A DNA stretch of 64,000 nucleotides, taken from assembly GCA_035292685.1 (NCBI GenBank), contig DATDPP010000026.1, forward strand, positions 1 to 64,000, written 5' to 3'. The notes beneath the pieces were generated by a model that was not told where the DNA came from, did no database searches, and worked only from the letters and a program-made list of their open reading frames with translations. The translations under genes and the position numbers were made by a program. The DNA comes from JALYNX01 sp035292685. GTDB lineage: Bacteria; Actinomycetota; Acidimicrobiia; Spongiisociales; ZC4RG35. Below are positions 59,219-64,000 of the stretch, piece after piece. Numbering within the stretch: the stretch's first letter is position 1; each line of letters begins with the position of its first letter.

Positions 59219-59226
59219 GGGAGGGC

Positions 59227-60957
59227 TCAGCCCCGCCGCCGGCCCACCCAGGTCATGAAGTCCTCCACGGGTCGGGCGTTGACGACCCGGTCGGTGGTGA
59301 CCCACCCCCTCCGGGCGTACTCCACCCCGTATTTCATCCGGACCAGGTCCGAGACGTGATGCGAGTCGGTGTCGATCACCACGTCCACGTTGCGAGCCAT
59401 GGCCAGCCTGCTCACCTCTGCCGAGGCGTCGAGCCGGTCGAGCGCCCCGTTGATCTCCAGGGCGACCCCAGTCACGGCGAGACCCTCGAGCACGACGTCG
59501 ATGTCAAGCTCTACCCCGGGCCTTCTCCCGATGTAACGGCCCGTCAGGTGGCCGATGGCATTGACCGCAGGATCGGCCAATGCGGTGAGGATGCGGGCGG
59601 TCTGCGCTGTTTGCGAGAGTTCGAAATGCGAGTGGATCGACGCCACGCAGTAGTCGAACTCGAGACGGAACTCGGGGTCGTAGTCGAGCTCCCCTTTGGG
59701 CCCGATGTTGAGCTCACACCCGAACAGAATCCGGATCTCGGGATGTTCTTCCCCGAGGGCCTGGATCCGGTCACGGTGCGCCAGCATCTCCTCGCGAGTC
59801 GAGCCATTGATCGCCAAGTCTTCGCCATGGTCGGTGAAAGCCACGTACTGGTAACCATTGGCCACCGCAGCCTCCGTCATCTCCTCGAGGGTTGACCGCC
59901 CATCACCCGATCGGGTCGAGTGATAGTGAAGATCGCCTCTTATCTGGTCAGATGCGATCAGAGCGGGCAAACCGTGCCCCGCGGCCGCCTCGACCTCACC
60001 GGTCCCCTCACGGAGTGGCGGGGGCACGTACTGCATCTCCAGTGCCGCGTAGATTTCCTCCTCGGTCGACGAGGCGACAACCCGCTCCTCCTCGAACAGC
60101 CCGTACTCGCTGAGCAGCCACCCACGGTCGATGGCTCGCTGGCGGAGCGCGATGTTGTGGGCCTTGGACCCGGTGAAATAGAGAAGGGCCGAGCCCATCT
60201 GCTCGGGGCTGACCAAACGGACATCGACCTGCATCCCCTCCCGCGTCAGAAAGGAAGTCTTGGTCTCCCCCGACCCGAGCACCTCGGAAGCTTCGGGCAT
60301 CTCCAACACGAAGCCGGCGACCGCGACCGGGTCATCGGTCACCACGACAATGTCGATATCACCCACTGATTCGGCGAAGCGACGCACCGAGCCGCAGGGG
60401 ACGGCGGCCACGACCGAGGCCAGCGCACCGAGCCGGGCGGCAAGGGCCCGGGCCAGGGGCAGCGCCTCGACAAGAGGGGTGCGCCGATCCTTGCCGTGGA
60501 GGCCGAGACGTTCGATAGCCCGCCCCATCTTCTCCTCCGAGATCTTGCCCATCCCCGGGAGCTCGCGCAGACGCTCGGCCTCGATCGCGGCTCGGAGACC
60601 ATCGATGTCTTCGACCCCCAGCTCGCTGCGAAGGAGCTTGAGGGTCTTCGGACCGAGGCCGGGGATCTTGGTCAGTTCGACGAACGCCGGTGGGTACTTC
60701 TCTCGGAGGGCGTCGAGCTTGGCGACCCGGCCGGTGGTCTCGAACTCGATGATCTTGTCGGCCGTCGACGGACCGATGCCGTTGATCTCGGTCAGCTGTG
60801 CCTTGTCGAGCCCGGAGATCTCACCGGTGTGACCCTCCAGAGCGTGGATGGCGTTCTCGTAGGCGCGGACCCGGAATGCCTGAGGGCTCCCCTCGTCGAG
60901 GGCGGTGAGCTTCGCCAGTTCGGCAAGCATCCGGAGATGGTCGAGACGACTGGCCAT
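59227..60957 (-). CDS. polX: PolX family DNA polymerase with PHP 3'-5' exonuclease domain
   Basis: 576 aa. An N-terminal 8-kDa HhH domain (about 1-75), two HhH motifs (NGIGPSTADKI and PGLGPKTLK), the nucleotidyl-transferase palm with GSVRRFAESVGDIDIVV (about 190-206), and a C-terminal PHP domain (about 335-576). The PHP metal ligands are visible in DLHYHSTRSGDG, TDHGEDL, GCELNI, SIHSHFE and DSHH. A base-excision/gap-filling repair polymerase. Confidence 0.93.
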   Translation of the reverse strand: MASRLDHLRMLAELAKLTALDEGSPQAFRVRAYENAIHALEGHTGEISGLDKAQLTEINGIGPSTADKIIEFETTGRVAKLDALREKYPPAFVELTKIPGLGPKTLKLLRSELGVEDIDGLRAAIEAERLRELPGMGKISEEKMGRAIERLGLHGKDRRTPLVEALPLARALAARLGALASVVAAVPCGSVRRFAESVGDIDIVVVTDDPVAVAGFVLEMPEASEVLGSGETKTSFLTREGMQVDVRLVSPEQMGSALLYFTGSKAHNIALRQRAIDRGWLLSEYGLFEEERVVASSTEEEIYAALEMQYVPPPLREGTGEVEAAAGHGLPALIASDQIRGDLHYHSTRSGDGRSTLEEMTEAAVANGYQYVAFTDHGEDLAINGSTREEMLAHRDRIQALGEEHPEIRILFGCELNIGPKGELDYDPEFRLEFDYCVASIHSHFELSQTAQTARILTALADPAVNAIGHLTGRYIGRRPGVELDIDVVLEGLAVTGVALEINGALDRLDASAEVSRLAMARNVDVVIDTDSHHVSDLVRMKYGVEYARRGWVTTDRVVNARPVEDFMTWVGRRRG

Positions 60958-60968
60958 CTCCGTGGAGC

Positions 60969-61463
60969 CTATCGGCGGCTGGGCTCCTCGACGAGTGTCG
61001 CCACTGTTGCATTGGCGACCCGGATCAAGTCATAGGGAGTGATCTCCAGCTGGATTCCGCGCTGCCCGCCCGACACGACCACGGTGTCATGGGCCAGGGC
61101 TGACGAGTCGAGGTACAGGCCCAACTGGCGTTTCAGGCCGAAAGGGCTGATCCCACCCGTCACGTATCCGGTCAATCTCACTGCATCGCCTGGGGCCATC
61201 ATCTCGGCCCGCTTGCTACCAGCGGCTGTGGCCAGGTGACGGGTCGAGAGCCGAGCATCAACCGGGACCAGGGCCATCACGGGAGTCCCATCGACTTCAG
61301 CGACAAGTGTCTTGAAGACCCGGCTGGCTGGAAGGTCGATCGCAGCGGCCACCGCCTCCCCGTACCCATCCCCGACCTTCTCGGCCACCGAGTACTCGTG
61401 AAGAACATAGGCGACGCCGAGACGGTCGAGGGCAACGGTCGCCCTGGTGGTCCTCGCCGGCAT
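60969..61463 (-). CDS. ybaK: Cys-tRNA(Pro)/Cys-tRNA(Cys) deacylase YbaK/EbsC
   Basis: 164 aa. It removes cysteine from mischarged tRNA-Pro. The YbaK fold has the catalytic Lys in VFKTLVAE (about 47-49 region), the GSKRAEMM and GYVTGGISPFG blocks, and QRGIQLEI near the end. Ends 11 bp upstream of the polX start on the same strand. Confidence 0.92.
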   Translation of the reverse strand: MPARTTRATVALDRLGVAYVLHEYSVAEKVGDGYGEAVAAAIDLPASRVFKTLVAEVDGTPVMALVPVDARLSTRHLATAAGSKRAEMMAPGDAVRLTGYVTGGISPFGLKRQLGLYLDSSALAHDTVVVSGGQRGIQLEITPYDLIRVANATVATLVEEPSRR

Positions 61464-61478
61464 TCCGGCATTGTCCCA

Positions 61479-61865
61479 TCACTCGCCCAGCCAGAGACCG
61501 GGATCGAACTCGGATCGCGCCGAGGCTCGCACCGTGACCAGACCGAAGATCGGGACCTGTACATCCCGTACCGTTGTCACGGTGACCGTCCTTCGCCTGA
61601 TCGACAGGTCGATATGGCATCGACATGAGACCAGCCGCGACTCGTTCCGCGCCGCATACTCGGCGGCGAGGGCGACCGGTGACCCCGGCCCGGCCGGTGG
61701 ATAGGTGGCCACCGCTGCCGCCAGCGCCGCAGCTTCGGCCGCGGTGTAGGCCTGTTCCCGGGCCGCGAGCAACGACCCGACCGAGGTGGCGGCCACGCCA
61801 ATCACGGCGATGACCGCCACCCACCCGATGACGAAGATCGTCAGACCTCCCCGATCGGATCTCAC
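61479..61865 (-). CDS. Rv3654c-type TadE-like pilus/secretion protein
   Basis: 128 aa. A short basic N-terminus ending DRGG, one helix (about 10-32), then an Ala-rich stretch (AREQAYTAAEAAALAAAVAT) and a Cys pair (CRC). This is the pattern of the small TadE/helicase-neighbourhood proteins at the end of actinobacterial tad clusters (Rv3654c). The start overlaps the TadE gene stop by four bases. Likely a minor pseudopilin or assembly factor. Confidence 0.78.
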   Translation of the reverse strand: MRSDRGGLTIFVIGWVAVIAVIGVAATSVGSLLAAREQAYTAAEAAALAAAVATYPPAGPGSPVALAAEYAARNESRLVSCRCHIDLSIRRRTVTVTTVRDVQVPIFGLVTVRASARSEFDPGLWLGE

Positions 61866-62224
61866 CTTTCGGTGCGCATCGACGCGGTCGCAGTGAGGTC
61901 CACGCCCATATTCGCGGGAAAGGGCACTCCCAGCAGGTGACGCACCCGCACCGTGACCCGAGCCGGGACGCCTACGCGGTCGGGGCGTTCGACCGAGATC
62001 CGGGCTCTGTCCCGAGCCTCAGGCGGGAGGGCGGCCATCACCGAATCAACGGCCCGCGACGGATCCGGTGTGGTTGCGGCCACCCTTGCCCCATCACGCG
62101 CCGCCGCCTGCAGCTCGAACCGTGCCCGGGCGATGCCCATGACCTGGATCGAGGCCACCGCCACCAGCACCACCAACGGCAGCACGAGAAAGAACTCCAC
62201 GGTTGCCGAGCCCCGCTCGCTCAG
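61862..62224 (-). CDS. TadE-family pseudopilin, apparently with a CTG start
   Basis: 120 aa. Sequence begins SERGSATVEFFLVLPLVVLVAVAS, the class IVb prepilin type site (G-SATVE) and helix, with a beta-rich outer domain after it. The frame has no ATG/GTG/TTG in the proper place: it is open far upstream, but the only sensible start is CTG 62224 (or ATT 62227), where CTGA overlaps the stop of the preceding pilin gene. Translation coupled to the pilin is likely. The next GTG would remove the processing site. Confidence 0.72.
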   Translation of the reverse strand: MSERGSATVEFFLVLPLVVLVAVASIQVMGIARARFELQAAARDGARVAATTPDPSRAVDSVMAALPPEARDRARISVERPDRVGVPARVTVRVRHLLGVPFPANMGVDLTATASMRTER

Positions 62225-62424
62225 AATTTGCCGGCGACCCAGTCGATGACCTTGCCGAACAGGCCACCGAGAACACCTCCGCCGCCACCGCCGCCTCCCG
62301 ACTGCACCCACTTCAGGGCCACGAGCGCAAGTGCGGTCGCGGCCAGGATCACCAGGAAGTACTCGACGGTCCCCTGACCTCGATCGTTCCCTCTGGCGAC
62401 CATCCATGTCCAAATACGAGCCAT
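62221..62424 (-). CDS. Flp-type pilin / DUF4244 protein
   Basis: 67 aa from ATG 62424 with GGAAGGAG six bases upstream. Basic leader (MARIWTWMVARGNDRG), then the prepilin cleavage/Glu motif QGTVEYFLVILAATALALVALKWV and a glycine tract of eight residues before GGLFGKVIDWVAG. Small size and the E-Y pair after the Gly match Flp-like pilins and actinobacterial DUF4244. Major pilin of the cluster by position. Confidence 0.8.
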   Translation of the reverse strand: MARIWTWMVARGNDRGQGTVEYFLVILAATALALVALKWVQSGGGGGGGGVLGGLFGKVIDWVAGKF

Positions 62425-62475
62425 CGGCTCTCCTTCCAATCCGGTGACCGACCGGTACGGGGAGAAGTGCGGAGC

Positions 62476-63012
62476 TCATGACAGGGGCCCTGACAGATCG
62501 GAGAACAGCCGTAGCAGTGACGGGGCGTACAGAAGCAAGACCAGGCCGGGGAGAACCAGGAGAGTGATGGGGATGATGAGGCGAACCGGCAGCGACCTGG
62601 CCCGCTCCAAACGTCGATTGCGCTCGGCGGCGATATCGGCATCGAGCAGTGTGCGGACAGTGTCGGCCACCGGTGATCCCGACCTCTGGGCACGGGCCAG
62701 CTGGGCCATCAGGCCCCGGACAGCCCCGTGACACTCATCGACGGCGGTGGTGAGGCCCTTTACCGTGGCCAGCCGCGCCGCCAGTGTCAGCTCGCGGTGC
62801 CGTGGGAACACGGTGGCGGCCTGTTGGAGCGCAGCCAGGGTCGACTGCCCTGCCCGAAGTTCGACGAGCAACACCAACAGCACGGGTCTGATCGGCAGGG
62901 CAGGCCGTCTCCGTCTCCGAATGGAGCCCAACGCCACCACGGTCGCGACCGCGAAAGCCATCCCGGGGCCTCCCACCAACAGGGCGATCGAGCAAAGGAC
63001 CACGAGGGTCAC
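62476..63012 (-). CDS. Type II secretion system F-domain protein (TadC-like)
   Basis: 178 aa. Hydrophobic helices at both ends (about 3-28 and 150-172) and a central T2SSF region (LVELRAGQSTLAALQQAA, then ARAQRSGSPVADTVRTLL). Shorter than many TadC proteins, as in actinobacteria. Starts in overlap with the TadB-like gene. Confidence 0.82.
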   Translation of the reverse strand: MTLVVLCSIALLVGGPGMAFAVATVVALGSIRRRRRPALPIRPVLLVLLVELRAGQSTLAALQQAATVFPRHRELTLAARLATVKGLTTAVDECHGAVRGLMAQLARAQRSGSPVADTVRTLLDADIAAERNRRLERARSLPVRLIIPITLLVLPGLVLLLYAPSLLRLFSDLSGPLS

Positions 63013-63653
63013 CGCGAGCTCCTCAGGATGGCACCGGCAACCCCGACCCCAAGGACGATCAGGGCCAACCCGATCATCGCCGAAATCCGCTGCGCCGACG
63101 TCGACAGGTAGCCACCGATGCGCCCGCTGACGGTGACCGAGCCAATGGCGGCGAGCGGCACCAGGAGAAGCACGACTGCTGTCGCCCGGGCGGGAGCGGT
63201 AGCGGTGGCGACCTCATGAGCCACCTCCACCTGGGCCAGTGCCAGGACCGCCATCTCATCGAATAGCGATGCGGCCGGTGACCCGAGCCGGGAGAGACGC
63301 TCGATGACCGCGGCCACTTCGACACCAATCTCCTCGAATTCCTGACGGGCAGCGTGAGCCAGCTCGGAAAGTGGTGCGCCGTCACGGCTCATCCGTTCCA
63401 GGATGGGCGCCCCCACCGATGATGCGGCATGCTCCAATGCGTATCGAAGGGAGGCTCCGGACCGCAATTCACCCGCCACCGCCTCGCAGAACACCGCGGC
63501 CCGGGTCGAGACCCGGGGACGGGCCCGCCAGGCATGGATCGCGATCAAACCTGCCACCGCCGCCGGTGCCACGAGCACGGAGACGAGGAGCCCGGTCCGG
63601 CGATGATCGAGACCGGCGAGGACACCCCAGCCGATCAACAGGGCCGCGATCAT
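63009..63653 (-). CDS. Type II secretion system F-domain protein (TadB-like)
   Basis: 214 aa. Two N-terminal helices (about 1-42), the T2SSF core (CEAVAGELRSGASLRYALEHAA, then IERLSRLGSPAASLFDEMA) and two C-terminal helices (about 152-210). The pair TadB/TadC forms the inner-membrane platform. The start overlaps the TadA-like gene by four bases. Confidence 0.82.
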   Translation of the reverse strand: MIAALLIGWGVLAGLDHRRTGLLVSVLVAPAAVAGLIAIHAWRARPRVSTRAAVFCEAVAGELRSGASLRYALEHAASSVGAPILERMSRDGAPLSELAHAARQEFEEIGVEVAAVIERLSRLGSPAASLFDEMAVLALAQVEVAHEVATATAPARATAVVLLLVPLAAIGSVTVSGRIGGYLSTSAQRISAMIGLALIVLGVGVAGAILRSSR

Positions 63654-64000
63654 TTGACGGGTCCGATCTCACCGTTGTGCCCAACGCCGGCCACCATCTG
63701 AATCCGACGCTCCGGCCCGTCCCTCGCGATCTGCACGATGTAATCCACCGCGGCATGGAGTTGGCGGCGAACCGAGGTCTCGGAGGTGTCACCGGCGGAG
63801 AGAGCGAGTGTCTCCAGTCGCCACAGGGCCTCCTCGGGCGAGTTGGCATGGACTGTCGATAACGACCCTTGGTGACCGGTGTTGAGGGCCCAGACCAGAT
63901 CCAGCGCTTCGGGCCCCCTGACCTCGCCCACGATGATTCGATCGGGCCGTAATCGCAGTGCCGACCTCAACAGTGACCGGATCGTTATCTCACCTGCGCC
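63650..64000 (-). CDS. Secretion ATPase TadA/CpaF-like, partial (5' end beyond window)
   Basis: 117 codons of the C-terminal ATPase domain; the gene continues past the right edge. RPDRIIVGEVRGPEALDLVWALNTGHQGSLSTVHANSPEEAL contains the Walker B (IIVGEVRG) and His-box (GSLSTVHANS) of type II/IV secretion ATPases. It powers pilus assembly with the downstream TadB/TadC proteins. Confidence 0.93.
   Translation of the reverse strand, partial: GAGEITIRSLLRSALRLRPDRIIVGEVRGPEALDLVWALNTGHQGSLSTVHANSPEEALWRLETLALSAGDTSETSVRRQLHAAVDYIVQIARDGPERRIQMVAGVGHNGEIGPVK

Overview
The window is a gene-dense (largest gene-free gap about 260 bp), high-GC chromosomal segment with many GTG starts and 1-4 bp stop/start overlaps. 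Gene content and order point to an actinobacterium. The blocks radA-disA-carD-ispF-cysS-rlmB, clpC ... lysS-panC-(DUF2520) ... folK-folB-folP-folE-ftsH-hpt-tilS-zincin protease, and tmk-holB-topA ... Rv3654c-like/TadE/pilin/TadC/TadB/TadA follow, with rearrangements, the order I know from Mycobacterium tuberculosis Rv3579c-Rv3660c. A DUF3263/LytR_C pair matches Rv0430-Rv0431. Missing mycobacterial neighbours (ispD, panD, lsr2) and several unusual fusions suggest a deep, probably uncultured lineage. Acidimicrobiia is my guess, an inference only.

Region by region. 1-5.7 kb: an operon of NYN/OST-HTH protein, FAD amine oxidase and ornithine-cyclodeaminase homologue, divergent from an RRM protein, a 46-aa Cys-rich microprotein and a one-chain EtfB-EtfA fusion. 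5.8-7.0 kb: tRNA-Arg(CCT) followed by a small accessory patch (nuclease-like remnant, membrane protein). 7-13 kb: PhzF, wax-ester synthase/DGAT, EamA permease, CvpA-CAP fusion, UspA, AlaX, MBL hydrolase. 13-19 kb: branched-chain amino acid ABC system (livJ, livHMGF), with livH carrying an extra extracytoplasmic domain. 19-22.6 kb: envelope membrane proteins and DUF3263. 22.6-28.4 kb: tRNA-Thr(TGT) and the rlmB-cysS-ispF-carD-disA-radA block. 28.5-34.8 kb: a zinc-ribbon/discoidin-like membrane protein and a BMP-type nucleoside/sugar ABC operon. 34.8-37.5 kb: queuosine-precursor-type transporter, acyltransferase 3, D,D-carboxypeptidase. 37.5-41 kb: clpC divergent from a polyprenyl diphosphate synthase. 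41-50 kb: lysS, panC, DUF2520, folate genes (with a folK-methyltransferase fusion), ftsH. 50-54.3 kb: hpt, tilS, zincin, small membrane protein and rsrA/sigR-type sigma system. 54.3-59.2 kb: tRNA-Thr(CGT), a homing-endonuclease-like gene, holB, tmk, topA. 59.2-64 kb: polX, ybaK and a Tad/Flp pilus-type secretion cluster running off the right edge.

The most interesting material is not one large system. It is a set of unexplained small-scale structures: (i) a dispersed ~50-bp palindromic element in three intergenic sites; (ii) a second family of degenerate 7-bp tandem repeats in four intergenic sites, one copy head-to-head; (iii) two tRNA-Thr genes whose conserved nucleotides T8-A9-G10 serve as the stop codon of the upstream protein gene; (iv) gene fusions (folK-ICMT, etfBA, cvpA-CAP, livH with a beta-domain); and (v) small unannotated proteins. 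No CRISPR array, insertion sequence, integrase or prophage gene was seen.
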